This document shows positions 19,098 through 28,411 of a stretch of 64,000 nt of DNA, in pieces; position 1 is the stretch's first letter; every line of letters begins with the position of its first letter. This stretch comes from an uncultured Blautia sp. (GTDB taxonomy: Bacteria; Bacillota; Clostridia; Lachnospirales; Lachnospiraceae). The DNA is taken from NCBI RefSeq assembly GCF_934371575.1, contig NZ_CAKRNY010000006.1, positions 48,413 to 112,412 of the forward strand. Reading direction: 5' to 3'. Under the pieces are notes generated by a model. That model did not search any database, had not been told where the DNA came from, and worked only from the letters and a program-made list of their open reading frames with translations. A program made the translations under genes and the position numbers.

Positions 19098-19123
19098 AGC
19101 CCTGCCATTATAATGGCAGGGCT
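19098..19123 (-). terminator. Perfect palindrome, terminator of the minus-strand membrane protein gene
   Basis: The 26-base perfect palindrome AGCCCTGCCATTA/TAATGGCAGGGCT lies 7 bases past the stop of the minus-strand gene and is followed on that strand by ATTTTA. It may also stop plus-strand transcripts. Confidence 0.75.
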
Positions 19124-19130
19124 AAAATAA

Positions 19131-19634
19131 TTATTTCTTCTTATTCTTCTTAGATTTCTTACTCTCGTTCTGGGCTGCCTGAGCTTCCTCAGCGGATTTC
19201 TTAAAGCGTGCGAAAAATCCTTTTTTCTTCTTAACCGGAGCGTCCAGATTGCCGCGGATTCCCTTCACACCGACTATGTAAAGTCCGCTTACTTCAGCTT
19301 TGATCTCTTTCTTCACAGGAATGAGATCGAATACCTTCTCATCAGCAATGAGAATGGAAATCTTCGGGCCTACCTTAGCCTTGACGATAGGCATTTTGGA
19401 GCGGCGAAGAAGCTTCGGTGTCTGGTCGATGACCATCTGCGGGAGACCGGATTCCTTAAGTGGCATTCTCTTCTTATCAATAACGAGCATGGAAACGGTC
19501 TGTTTACTTGCCTCGATCTGTGCCTGCTGTTCTTCCTGTTTCTTCTGGGTCTTCTTGCCAAAGAAATATAAACCAATCAGTAATCCAATAAGGATTACGA
19601 GAATCACCAGAAGGACGATTGTTACTGGATGCAT
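19131..19634 (-). CDS. Membrane-anchored basic protein of unknown function
   Basis: The protein has 167 aa. A TAGGAGG site lies just before the ATG at 19634; an earlier in-frame ATG at 19778 lacks one. Residues 4-27 form one membrane helix (VTIVLLVILVILIGLLIGLYF), then a coiled Lys/Gln/Glu stretch, a soluble domain (about 48-130, with KMPIVKAKVGPKISILIADEK), and a strongly basic C-terminus (KKSKKNKKK). The topology resembles small YajC-like or Lachnospiraceae-specific proteins, but I do not recognise the soluble domain. It is alone on its strand apart from the beta-helix gene and ends in its own terminator. Confidence 0.75.
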   Translation of the reverse strand: MHPVTIVLLVILVILIGLLIGLYFFGKKTQKKQEEQQAQIEASKQTVSMLVIDKKRMPLKESGLPQMVIDQTPKLLRRSKMPIVKAKVGPKISILIADEKVFDLIPVKKEIKAEVSGLYIVGVKGIRGNLDAPVKKKKGFFARFKKSAEEAQAAQNESKKSKKNKKK

Positions 19635-19731
19635 ACTTATCCTCCTACCATATAAAGTTTCGAAACGGATATGCCATCTGCCGACAACATTCCCTTTATT
19701 ACATAGAATGTATTTTAACATCATTTTTCTA

Positions 19732-19766
19732 AAAAGGCAATTATAATTAGAAAATATTAACACCAG
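19732..19766. repeat. Left copy of a 35-bp direct repeat
   Basis: The sequence from AAAAGGCAATTATAATTAG through to ATTAACACCAG matches 22358-22392 at 34 of 35 bases. The two copies enclose the minus-strand beta-helix gene, 2626 bp apart start to start. Confidence 0.9.
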
Positions 19767-19798
19767 TTTTCCCATCATAAAAAATGACTTCCTGCAAT

Positions 19799-19817
19799 TG
19801 GTATAATAAGTATACCA
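19799..19817. repeat. Short inverted repeat
   Basis: TGGTATA (19799-19805) and TATACCA (19811-19817) flank ATAAG. It could be an operator or a small structure near the left end of the inserted segment. No function can be assigned. Confidence 0.4.
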
Positions 19818-19919
19818 TACAGAAAGCCATTTTTCTTTACTTTGTCAACAGGTCCTTTTTCCCACAGTCTTGAAAAAAATCGCAAGGCCGCAAGTTACCG
19901 GGAAAAAACGTACTGGTAA

Positions 19920-22223
19920 TCAACCAATGATTACCAAAGAGCCAGTCTCATCTTTGAGAATATCCCTCACAACATCTTCTGATGGATAATAAATTTCGGA
20001 GGACCAATTCTTCTGCAAAAGGGGTTTTGAAAAAAACTGCACATAGGTGTTGCCTGAGAAAACAGGCTGTGCGTTGACTGAAGTTGTGCCATCAACAGCA
20101 AGATAGTCAAGCAGAGTAATCATTGCATAACGACTAAGATAGAATACATTATCTCTGATATAAATACCTTCATTATTTGCAGCTCCCATACCGTTCTCTA
20201 CAGCGGACAGCCACAGACTATTTTCTCCATCACTCTGCAGTACACTGTTATAAACCCATCCATCACCGGAGTTCATCACCATATTGTCTTCGAAAACAAG
20301 ATTAGAGATCAATCCAGCGGATCCTGGAACTTCCATAAAGCTAAGATCTGCCCAATGCATCGGGGCACCGCAATATTCGTAAAGGTTTCCAGAAAAACGT
20401 TGATTTTCATGGTGAACGATCTTTCCATCATCAGGAATATGGTCATGTATTGATTCGATCATTGCCATGGGACCACAATGGTGAATATAGCTGTCTGTCA
20501 CTTGCAGTTCAGTTTGGTAAACACCAATACCTCCACCTCCAATGTGAGGCTTATATCCAGAACTTACTCCGTCAATTTCCTGAAGGATATAATTTTGCAG
20601 CCAACCACCGCACCAGCCGATTTCAAGATTGATGAACTGATAATTCTCAGGTGTGGTGCCAATATCCGTTCCCTGTGTACCCATCATCGTGCAGTAGAGA
20701 ATACAGATATCGCGGATACTGCTATTGGGGAACATATCGATACCCACAGGCTCCTGCGGAATGGAAACCGTCTCATAGACCTCAGCTGGATTTCCCTCGT
20801 CACAGCGCAGATACAATTCTCCTCGCGCATAGCTATCAATTCTGTTGCAAACAGACTCAATCCCTTCTTCAAAATGAAGCAAATTGCAGAAAGTCAGATT
20901 CTTGTCTAATGCATTTTCTACGACAAAAGCTGTTCCATCAGGATTCACATATTCCATAGCATTGTTTAGCCACGGGAATACTTCTTTCGCATAGGTTTCC
21001 CCCTCATTGAATACAATAACGGCACTGTCCCGCAGAGCTTCCGATGCTTTCCAAATCTTAACACCGTTTTTCTCGTAATAAAGTTCCCAGAAAGCTGCCT
21101 CATTTGCTCGTTCAATGTCACCGCGAAGAACAGGTTTTTCCCCGTCGCCGTATGCGCCGACATGGACACCGTCCGCATATCCATGGTTCCGAGAGATATC
21201 GCCCAAATTGGTCTCTACATCGATGTGCCATGTTCCACCGCGTTCGAACAAAACTGCATCACCATACTGCAACTTTGCGGTCATGGCGCGGTAAGGTGTT
21301 GCCCATGCGCTTTCCGGTGAACAGCCATCATTGTCATCAGAACCATTATTGGAGATATAGTAAACCGTACCTGTAACTTCATTAGATAATTCAGTTGTCG
21401 CTGTACGGATTTCTTCCCGGCGGGTATCGGCTGCATCAAGATAAACCGCATCAATCTCCGTGGGTACATAGACATACGGCTCAGTTGATAAAATCAGCCG
21501 TACAACAGCCAATACGCCCTCGGCATAGGTGGGGAGATTGTACTCATGGATAGAGTTAGCCTCGAAGTCGTAGGCAATGGGGGCTTCTCCGCTGATGGAC
21601 GATTTACGACTCAGGTTGAAATGCAGGCAGGCATAATCCAAATAGAAGTTGTCACTCTGACCGGGCAAAGTATACAGTGGAGTATCATACTTGTCGAACA
21701 GACCTTCGGTAAAATAGGAGTCATCCCAGGGGAACTGAAGCCTGTTTATTATACCAGTGAAATCTTCTTTAAATTCGATCCAGTCGCCGCCAACCGTCTG
21801 TGCAGCTAAAAACAGCGCACCCATGACATCGAAGCGTGTGAGTGCTTCCTCATATGTCCGCAGCTTTGGAAGCAACGCTTTCCACTCTACCAGCTTGTCT
21901 GAATCTGCGTATTCAACGTAATGATCCAGTATCTCCGCCATTTCCATACCAGAGATGGTTGTCTGCTGCACCTTCTCCATGGGCATCCCCAATTCCAGCG
22001 CATAAAGTAACTCTTGCTTCCATAAATCAGGCAAATCCAGTGAATTGATTTGATCTTCTACAGATAATTCAGTTAACTGCATTTCCGTCGGCTGTGTTTG
22101 AGTCGACATTACTCCCTGTGTGGAAGAAGGTAGGCTCTGGCTGGCAAATGCCGGAAACGAAAAGAATTCTCCGACACACATAACAATGACTATCAGTAAG
22201 CATATTATTCGTTCCCTTTTCAT
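19920..22223 (-). CDS. Secreted right-handed beta-helix protein
   Basis: The protein has 767 aa with a signal peptide (MKRERIICLLIVIVMCVGEF, then a site near AFAS). GGGAGG lies upstream of the ATG. The N-terminal third (about 55-270) is a helical or mixed domain I do not recognise. From about residue 290 the sequence YYISNNGSDDNDGCSPESAW matches the entry strand of parallel beta-helix proteins (DUF1565/pectate-lyase-like). Asn/Gly-rich coils follow, with repeated SxIRDICI, NLEIGWCGG, VTDSYIHHCG and VFEDNMVMNSG turns. Such proteins are polysaccharide lyases, hydrolases or binders; catalytic residues cannot be assigned. It lies alone between two copies of a 35-bp direct repeat, suggesting it was inserted. 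Confidence 0.78.
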   Translation of the reverse strand: MKRERIICLLIVIVMCVGEFFSFPAFASQSLPSSTQGVMSTQTQPTEMQLTELSVEDQINSLDLPDLWKQELLYALELGMPMEKVQQTTISGMEMAEILDHYVEYADSDKLVEWKALLPKLRTYEEALTRFDVMGALFLAAQTVGGDWIEFKEDFTGIINRLQFPWDDSYFTEGLFDKYDTPLYTLPGQSDNFYLDYACLHFNLSRKSSISGEAPIAYDFEANSIHEYNLPTYAEGVLAVVRLILSTEPYVYVPTEIDAVYLDAADTRREEIRTATTELSNEVTGTVYYISNNGSDDNDGCSPESAWATPYRAMTAKLQYGDAVLFERGGTWHIDVETNLGDISRNHGYADGVHVGAYGDGEKPVLRGDIERANEAAFWELYYEKNGVKIWKASEALRDSAVIVFNEGETYAKEVFPWLNNAMEYVNPDGTAFVVENALDKNLTFCNLLHFEEGIESVCNRIDSYARGELYLRCDEGNPAEVYETVSIPQEPVGIDMFPNSSIRDICILYCTMMGTQGTDIGTTPENYQFINLEIGWCGGWLQNYILQEIDGVSSGYKPHIGGGGIGVYQTELQVTDSYIHHCGPMAMIESIHDHIPDDGKIVHHENQRFSGNLYEYCGAPMHWADLSFMEVPGSAGLISNLVFEDNMVMNSGDGWVYNSVLQSDGENSLWLSAVENGMGAANNEGIYIRDNVFYLSRYAMITLLDYLAVDGTTSVNAQPVFSGNTYVQFFSKPLLQKNWSSEIYYPSEDVVRDILKDETGSLVIIG

Positions 22224-22357
22224 CGCAATATCCTCCCTACATAAATTTGAATAATTTTATTATAGCAAGTTACAATCATCAGTTCAACTGGTGGTTTATT
22301 ATTAGCCCGAAAGTTTGACCGTTGAATAATTAAAACTCCCGCGGATCATGAAAACAG

Positions 22358-22392
22358 AAAAGGCAATTACAATTAGAAAATATTAACACCAG
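22358..22392. repeat. Right copy of the 35-bp direct repeat
   Basis: It differs from 19732-19766 at a single base (C for T at the 13th position). The 386-base gap from 22224 to 22609 holds this repeat and a TATAAT box at 22434-22439 with a poor -35, probably the promoter of the deacetylase gene. I see no other gene there. Confidence 0.9.
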
Positions 22393-22609
22393 ATAATTAT
22401 AAAGGAATGGTGGTAATTAAAGAAAATTTCATGTATAATGAAATCTGCTGATTACAAAATGGATAATATTATCTGATATGGTTAAAATAATGTCAGAACA
22501 GATATAGGAACTGTTTTGGACAGCTGAATATACTGCCTGGGCAGTGGCTTATAACATTTTGGCGGTATACATGAGGGGGACTGACAGACCAGATAAGGAG
22601 TTATACATT

Positions 22610-24352
22610 ATGGAGAAGACCGATACAGAACAGGATCAGACTGTTCTGGAAGAGAATAAGGTTCCCGGGAAAAAAACAGAAGAGGAACTTGATAAAGAAC
22701 TGCAGGCACTGGATGAGGAAAACAGACAGGAAGAGCAGTATTATGAAGAACGACGCCGTGAGCGACATGAGCGGAATCTGAAGAGAAAGAAGAGGCAGAT
22801 ACGAAACCGTAATCTGGCTCTTATTATTACTGCGTTGGTTGTACTTTGCGGTGCAGGATATTACTTCAGGGATCAGATTGGACTGCAGGAGAAAGCGGAA
22901 ACCCTGGTTGCCGGTGTGAAATCACTTGTGCCTCAGAAAAAAGATCAGGAGGCTGATATTTCAGAAGCTGAGGTTACAGAACCTGAGGTTGCAGGAACTA
23001 AGGTTACAGAAGTGGGCAGCAGTGAAGATGCTGCGGGAGCCGATACTACAGGAGATGAAACGCAAAGTAAGGAGATATCTTCAGAAAGCATAAATGCTGT
23101 AATGCCGCAGGCTGCGGCAGCAGGTGCCGGTATTATCAGAAGACAGGTCCGTCATGAGAAGAAGGTTCTGACTGCTGCGAAGGAAAAAGCAGCACAGTAT
23201 GATTATGATGGAGCAATCAGCCTTTTGCAGAAGGACAATGCGTATGTACGAAATGTGCATTTTCAGAATGCGGCAGAGAAATTTCAGAAAACCAGGGATA
23301 AATGTGTTGCATGGTCTCCTGAACAGGTGACACATATTTTCTATCATTCGCTTATAGTGGATACATCCAAAGCGTTTGATGGAGATTATAAGACAGCCGG
23401 CTATAATCAGGTTATGACCACCATGTCAGAATTTAACAAGATCACCCAGACTATGTACGAAGAAGGGTATGTAATGGTGAATCTTTATGACCTTGCAGAG
23501 CTTGATGAGGATGGGAAAATGCAGCCCAGAACGATTTACCTGCCCAATGGAAAAACGCCTTTTGTACTTTCTCAGGATGATGTATGTTACTATCATTCCC
23601 AGGATGGAGATGGGATTGCGACAAAGCTTGTGGTAGATGATGAGGGAAAGGTTCGCAATGAATATGTGCAGGACGATGGAAGCACGGTAGTAGGTGATTA
23701 CGATGTGGTTCCGCTGATAGACCGTTTTGTTGAGGCACATCCTGATTTTTCCTATCACGGACATAAGGGAATTGTGGCGCTTACCGGTTATAACGGAATT
23801 TTGGGATATCGTACCGATATCAGTTATCAGACAAGACCGGATGATCTGAATGATGACAAAAAGGCATGGCTTGATGCCCATCCGGATTTTGACCTGGATA
23901 CAGAACGTGCCGGGGCGAAGAAGGTAGCGGATGCAATGAAGGCGGAAGGCTGGACCTTTGCAAGCCATACATGGGGGCATAAAAATATGTCTACCGTTTC
24001 CATGAAGCGGCTGAAAACAGACACACAGAATTTTAAGGAAAATGTGGATCCGCTTATTGGAGGTACTGATATTATTATTTTTGCTTTTGGAGCAGATATC
24101 AATCAGGGCGGTGAATACACAGGAGATAAGAAGTTTGATTACCTGAAATCCCAGGGCTATGATTACTACTGTAATGTGGATTCCAATAAATATTTTGTGC
24201 AGATTACAGATGAGTATTTCCGAATGGGACGAAGAAATGTAGACGGGTATCGAATGTATTATAATCCGGATCTGCTTGCAGATTTATTTGACGCAGATAA
24301 GGTGTTTGATTCCTCCAGACCTACGCCGGTGCCACCTATGAACGGCGGTTGA
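22610..24352 (+). CDS. Membrane-anchored polysaccharide deacetylase (NodB-type)
   Basis: The protein has 580 aa. AAGGAG at 22595 places the start at 22610, not the upstream ATG at 22544. A long acidic/basic cytoplasmic head (residues 1-67, ending RRRERHERNLKRKKRQIRNR) precedes one membrane helix (about 68-86). An extracellular linker rich in Glu, Val and Thr follows. The deacetylase-like domain (about 390-570) has FASHTWGHKN, the H-x-x-x-H metal motif, and IVALTGYNG near its start. The usual catalytic TFDDG motif is not visible, so the fold is atypical. It probably modifies cell-wall or surface glycan. A similar gene lies at 26850. Confidence 0.75.
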   Translation: MEKTDTEQDQTVLEENKVPGKKTEEELDKELQALDEENRQEEQYYEERRRERHERNLKRKKRQIRNRNLALIITALVVLCGAGYYFRDQIGLQEKAETLVAGVKSLVPQKKDQEADISEAEVTEPEVAGTKVTEVGSSEDAAGADTTGDETQSKEISSESINAVMPQAAAAGAGIIRRQVRHEKKVLTAAKEKAAQYDYDGAISLLQKDNAYVRNVHFQNAAEKFQKTRDKCVAWSPEQVTHIFYHSLIVDTSKAFDGDYKTAGYNQVMTTMSEFNKITQTMYEEGYVMVNLYDLAELDEDGKMQPRTIYLPNGKTPFVLSQDDVCYYHSQDGDGIATKLVVDDEGKVRNEYVQDDGSTVVGDYDVVPLIDRFVEAHPDFSYHGHKGIVALTGYNGILGYRTDISYQTRPDDLNDDKKAWLDAHPDFDLDTERAGAKKVADAMKAEGWTFASHTWGHKNMSTVSMKRLKTDTQNFKENVDPLIGGTDIIIFAFGADINQGGEYTGDKKFDYLKSQGYDYYCNVDSNKYFVQITDEYFRMGRRNVDGYRMYYNPDLLADLFDADKVFDSSRPTPVPPMNGG

Positions 24353-24406
24353 TTAAATGAGAAAAATGTGATAATTTTATAGAAGAGTAACCGAAGGGAG
24401 TATGAA

Positions 24407-25687
24407 ATGAGAAGAAAAGCATATTTGGCAGCACTGGTAATGTGCATGGCACTTGCCGTAAATGGCTGTGGAAGTGATAAAGAAACTGAGAATACTGCGG
24501 AGCAGACACAGACAGAAGCATCTGAAGATACACAGACACAGGCAGAACCTTATACAGATTCAACAGGCGCTACCCGCCTTGTTTCTGTGGAAAATGTGGA
24601 GAAATACATTACCATTGCAGATTATAAGGGGATAACTCTTGATGATTCCGTGCAGGAAGTGACAGATGAGGATGTAGACAGCCGTATTTCAGAGAATCTG
24701 AAGGACAAATCAACAGAAGTGACAGACGAAAGTGCTGTTGTACAGGATGGAGATACAGTTACAATTAATTTTGTAGGAACCAAAGATGGAAAGGCTTTTG
24801 AAGGTGGAACCGGAAATAATTATGATCTGGTGATCGGAAGCGGAACAATGATTCCCGGATTTGAAGAGGGAATCGTTGGAATGAAGAAGGGAGAGACAAA
24901 AGATGTACCGGTTACTTTCCCGGAAGGCTACAGAAGCACCGAGCTGGCTGGTCAGGAGGCTGTTTTCCAGATCACAGTGCAGAGCTTTAAGAGGGCACCG
25001 GAACTGACAGATGACTGGGTAGCAGAGAACACAGATAATAAGACAATTGATGAATATAAGGCTTCTGTCCGCACACAGCTTGAACAGGAAGCACAGGAGA
25101 ATGCAAAGAGCAGTCTTCGCAGTACAGCATGGACTACTATTTTTACCAATTCTGAGGTTGTGGAATATCCGGAGCAGGATGTAGAGGCGGCAGCGAAGAC
25201 CTTCAGAAGCCAGGCTGAGGCTTATGCGAAGCAGGGAAATATGGAACTGAAGGATTTTGTGGAATCCCAGGGAATTTCCATGGATGATTTTGAAGCGCAG
25301 TGCAAGCAGTATGCGCAGGCTAAGGTAAAGCAGGATCTGATCATTCAGGGAATTATGGATGCAGAAGGAATGACTCTTGAGGATGATGAAAGTCTTGCAA
25401 TCCAGAATCAGCTGGTAGAGCAGTATGCTTCCGGAAATCTTGCAACACTGATCGATACTTACGGACAGGTTGCAGTTGATGAAAGTATTGGTCTTATGAG
25501 AGTTCAGGATTTCATTATCGCAAATGCAAATTATGACAAGAGTGCTTCTGATGCCGAAGAAGCTGTAGAAGAGCAGACAGCAGATACAAATGCTGATGAC
25601 AAAGATGAGGCCGACACTGATGATAAAGAGCAGGCCGACACAAACACTGATGGTACAGAGCAGTCAGATACGAATACAGAGGAGTAA
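24407..25687 (+). CDS. Extracellular trigger-factor-like lipoprotein with FKBP domain
   Basis: The protein has 426 aa. The lipobox AVNG-Cys21 marks it for lipidation on the outer face of the membrane. An FKBP-type prolyl isomerase domain lies at about 105-200 (DGDTVTINFVG, GTMIPGFEEGIVGMKKGE). The region about 200-380 matches the trigger-factor C-terminal chaperone domain (LTDDWVAENT, then QEDVEAAAKTFR-like helices). The ribosome-binding N-domain of true trigger factor is absent. This architecture suggests a foldase for secreted proteins, comparable in role to PrsA. The tail (about 385-426) is Asp/Glu/Thr-rich and disordered. nagA starts 21 bp downstream. Confidence 0.85.
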   Translation: MRRKAYLAALVMCMALAVNGCGSDKETENTAEQTQTEASEDTQTQAEPYTDSTGATRLVSVENVEKYITIADYKGITLDDSVQEVTDEDVDSRISENLKDKSTEVTDESAVVQDGDTVTINFVGTKDGKAFEGGTGNNYDLVIGSGTMIPGFEEGIVGMKKGETKDVPVTFPEGYRSTELAGQEAVFQITVQSFKRAPELTDDWVAENTDNKTIDEYKASVRTQLEQEAQENAKSSLRSTAWTTIFTNSEVVEYPEQDVEAAAKTFRSQAEAYAKQGNMELKDFVESQGISMDDFEAQCKQYAQAKVKQDLIIQGIMDAEGMTLEDDESLAIQNQLVEQYASGNLATLIDTYGQVAVDESIGLMRVQDFIIANANYDKSASDAEEAVEEQTADTNADDKDEADTDDKEQADTNTDGTEQSDTNTEE

Positions 25688-25708
25688 TCCCGGGAGGCAA
25701 TTGGAATT

Positions 25709-26812
25709 ATGATTATCAGAAATGGAGAGGTATTTCAGGAAGACGGAAGCTTCAGGGTGCAGGATCTTTATGTGGAAGGTCATAAGCTGGTAGCTTCTGA
25801 GAATGAAGTTACAGATAAAACAGTTGTGGATGCAGCCGGTTTTAAGGTGATCCCCGGTCTGGTGGATGTTCACAGTCATGGAGCTTTCGGACATGATTTT
25901 TCAGATGCAGATCCGGAAGGGCTTAAAGTTATTTTAAAATATGAGAGGGCTCATGGAATTACCTCTTATTGTCCTACTTCTATGACACTGCCGGCAGAAG
26001 AACTAAAAGAGATTTTCGCTACAGTTAAGGCCGCAGATGAAATGGAAGACGGAGCCACCGTGCGTGGAATCAATATGGAAGGTCCTTTTCTGGATCCGAA
26101 GAAAAAAGGAGCTCATGTGGAGGGCTATATCCGCAGACCAGATGCAGAGTTTTTCAGGGAACTGAATGCGTATTCCGGAAATATTGTAAAGCTGGTAACT
26201 CTGGCGCCTAATGTAGATGGCGCCATGGAGTTTATTGATGAAGTACATAATGAAGTCTGTGTTTCACTGGGGCATACAGCGGCTGATTATGAAACAGCTT
26301 CTGAAGCAATGAGAAGAGGCGCTCATCATGTGACACATCTTTACAATGCAATGCAGCCACTTGCACACAGAAATCCGGGGCTTATCGGAGCTGCCTCTGA
26401 TGATGCAGAGTGTATGGTGGAAATGATCTGTGATGGAATCCATATTCATCCGTCTGTGATCCGTGCAACATTCAGAATGTTTGGCCCGGAGAGAATTGTG
26501 CTGATCAGCGATTCCATGATGGCAACAGGAATGGAGAATGGAACTTATCAGTTGGGTGGACAGGAAGTTACCATGAAGGATTGTAAAGCTACGCTGAAGG
26601 ATGGGACTATTGCCGGTTCTGCTACCAATCTGTTTGACTGTATGCGCAAGGCAGTGGCTTTTGGTGTGCCTCTTAAGGAAGCAATCTGGGCAGCCACCCG
26701 AAATCCTGCGAAAAGCATTGGAATCTATGACCAGGTGGGCTCTCTTTCAGTCGGAAAAGAGGCTGATATTCTTTTGGTAACGGATGATCTGGAGCTGAAG
26801 AAAGTATTATAA
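25709..26812 (+). CDS. nagA: N-acetylglucosamine-6-phosphate deacetylase
   Basis: This 367-aa amidohydrolase converts GlcNAc-6-phosphate to glucosamine-6-phosphate in amino-sugar and cell-wall recycling. Seen motifs are GLVDVHSHGAFGHDF near the N-terminus (here the first metal His are retained as HSH), the conserved Glu in NMEGPFLDPKKKGAH, CVSLGHTAADY, THLYNAMQPLAHRNPG, and the catalytic Asp in VLISDSMMATG. Length fits the family. GGGAGG lies upstream of the ATG. It lies between an exported foldase and two polysaccharide deacetylase genes, a neighbourhood concerned with the cell envelope. Confidence 0.93.
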   Translation: MIIRNGEVFQEDGSFRVQDLYVEGHKLVASENEVTDKTVVDAAGFKVIPGLVDVHSHGAFGHDFSDADPEGLKVILKYERAHGITSYCPTSMTLPAEELKEIFATVKAADEMEDGATVRGINMEGPFLDPKKKGAHVEGYIRRPDAEFFRELNAYSGNIVKLVTLAPNVDGAMEFIDEVHNEVCVSLGHTAADYETASEAMRRGAHHVTHLYNAMQPLAHRNPGLIGAASDDAECMVEMICDGIHIHPSVIRATFRMFGPERIVLISDSMMATGMENGTYQLGGQEVTMKDCKATLKDGTIAGSATNLFDCMRKAVAFGVPLKEAIWAATRNPAKSIGIYDQVGSLSVGKEADILLVTDDLELKKVL

Positions 26813-26849
26813 TTGTTTTGTTACAACGGATAAAGAGGGAAGAATATAA

Positions 26850-28154
26850 ATGGATAGAACGGTATTGCGCGAAAGAATGCGCAGAAAGCAGCGCCAGATA
26901 AGAAGGAGAAAGATCATTAAGCTGGTAACTTATGTAGTTGCAATGGTGCTGGCTGTGATTTTTGTGATAAGGGGCGTGATTTTTCCGATTGTGAACCGTA
27001 TAGGGGGGAAAAGCACCGGAAGTTCTCAGCAGGTACAGGCAGAGACTGACGGGGAGAATGAATCAGGCAGTGAAACAGCTTCTACAGATGCAGTGCGTCA
27101 GCCATTGAAGGGACAGAGCGATGTTACAAAAGTCGCTTCGCTGACAACCGGGTGGCACGATGATGACAACGGCCGCTGGTATCAGAATGCAGATGGTACA
27201 TATTATACAAACGGTTTTGCTGAAATTGACGGTGTGAAATATGCTTTTGATTCAAATGGATATATGCAGACCGGATGGGTAACAAAAGGGGTTAATGATT
27301 ATTACTTTAATGATGACGGTTCTTACAATGCTGAGAAGAAACGACCTTTGATCGCACTTACATTTGATGATGGACCCGGTGAGTACACAGACAAGCTTCT
27401 GGACTGTCTGGAAGAGAACAATGCCCATGCAACCTTCTTTATGCTGGGACAGAATGTCCAGAATTATCAGGATGAAGTAAAAAGGATGCTGGAGATTGGA
27501 TGTGAGATCGGTAACCATTCCTGGGATCATGCCAATATGTTTAACCTTAGCATTGAAGATGTTGTAAAACAGTTCAGTGATGCGGATCAGGCACTTATTG
27601 ATGCATGCGGACAGGCATCCACAGTAATACGTGCACCTTATGGAAATTGTAACGATGAGATCATTTCAGCAGTTGGGAAACCATTTATCATGTGGTCCAT
27701 TGACAGTCTTGACTGGAGCTATATGGATGCAGATCTGGATTACAATGCGATCATGAATGACAGTGGACTGCAGGATGGCGCAGTTATTCTTATGCATGAC
27801 ATTCATGAGCCTTCTGTGGAAGCAGCTCTTCGTCTGATACCGGATCTGATTGCACAGGGATATAAACTGGTAACAATAAGCGAAATGGCCGCGGCAAAGA
27901 ATGTTACACTTCAGCCGGCGAAATATGCAGAATTCTGGCAGAGCGCCCTGGATGAGGGTCTTGTACCCGGATATGCCGGAAACAGTTCTTCGGATGACGC
28001 TTCTTCTGAGGATAGTGAAGGAAGCGACAGTTCAGAGGGTGATTCAGAGGGAGATTTCAGTGACGGTTCCGAAGATGGAAGCGATGACAGTGAAGGATAT
28101 ACCGATGGAAGCACTGGGGAAGAGGATAGTTTCAGTGATGATTCCGGTGAATAG
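26850..28154 (+). CDS. Membrane-anchored polysaccharide deacetylase with wall-binding-type repeats
   Basis: The protein has 434 aa. A basic head (1-27) and one helix (about 28-50) anchor it. Residues about 98-155 carry two choline-binding/glucan-binding-style repeats (GRWYQNADGTYYTNGFAEI, MQTGWVTKGVNDYYF). The NodB domain (about 160-365) has all usual motifs: LTFDDGPGEYTD, IGNHSWDHANM, RAPYGN and LMHDIH. It should remove N- or O-acetyl groups from peptidoglycan or another surface polymer. The tail (about 370-434) is a low-complexity Ser/Asp/Glu/Gly run. A start at 26850 is supported by GAGGGA upstream. Confidence 0.9.
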   Translation: MDRTVLRERMRRKQRQIRRRKIIKLVTYVVAMVLAVIFVIRGVIFPIVNRIGGKSTGSSQQVQAETDGENESGSETASTDAVRQPLKGQSDVTKVASLTTGWHDDDNGRWYQNADGTYYTNGFAEIDGVKYAFDSNGYMQTGWVTKGVNDYYFNDDGSYNAEKKRPLIALTFDDGPGEYTDKLLDCLEENNAHATFFMLGQNVQNYQDEVKRMLEIGCEIGNHSWDHANMFNLSIEDVVKQFSDADQALIDACGQASTVIRAPYGNCNDEIISAVGKPFIMWSIDSLDWSYMDADLDYNAIMNDSGLQDGAVILMHDIHEPSVEAALRLIPDLIAQGYKLVTISEMAAAKNVTLQPAKYAEFWQSALDEGLVPGYAGNSSSDDASSEDSEGSDSSEGDSEGDFSDGSEDGSDDSEGYTDGSTGEEDSFSDDSGE

Positions 28155-28167
28155 TTATTAAAATTTC

Positions 28168-28222
28168 AAAAATACGCTTGTACTTAAGAAAAATTTTCCA
28201 AAAGTGCAGGCGTATTTTTTTA
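28168..28222 (+). terminator. Terminator after the second deacetylase gene
   Basis: AAAAATACGC (28168-28177) pairs with GCGTATTTTT (28210-28219), with the stem continuing inward (TTG/CAG), followed by T-residues. The paired A/T ends would let it work on either strand. Confidence 0.8.
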
Positions 28223-28296
28223 CAGGAAAAATTGGTTTGATTGTATATTTTTTATGAATAATATACAAATTTGTGGTAGCGTGGTAAAGAAGAGTA

Positions 28297-28369
28297 TGCT
28301 ATAATGTGCATAAGAAATTGCTGCTCTCTGATAAGAAAAGCATGGGTAAATGGCAATGTATGAGCAGCA
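28297..28369 (+). promoter_or_regulatory. glgB promoter (extended -10) and 5' leader hairpin
   Basis: TGC-TATAAT (28297-28305) is an extended -10 box without a good -35. The leader of about 100 bases contains TGCTGCTC (28319-28326) pairing with GAGCAGCA (28362-28369), a stable long-loop hairpin before the GGGAGG ribosome site at about 28396. No known riboswitch is recognised. Confidence 0.5.
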
Positions 28370-28411
28370 GATACGGGTATAAATCTGAAATTTTAGGGAG
28401 GTAACTGTCTG

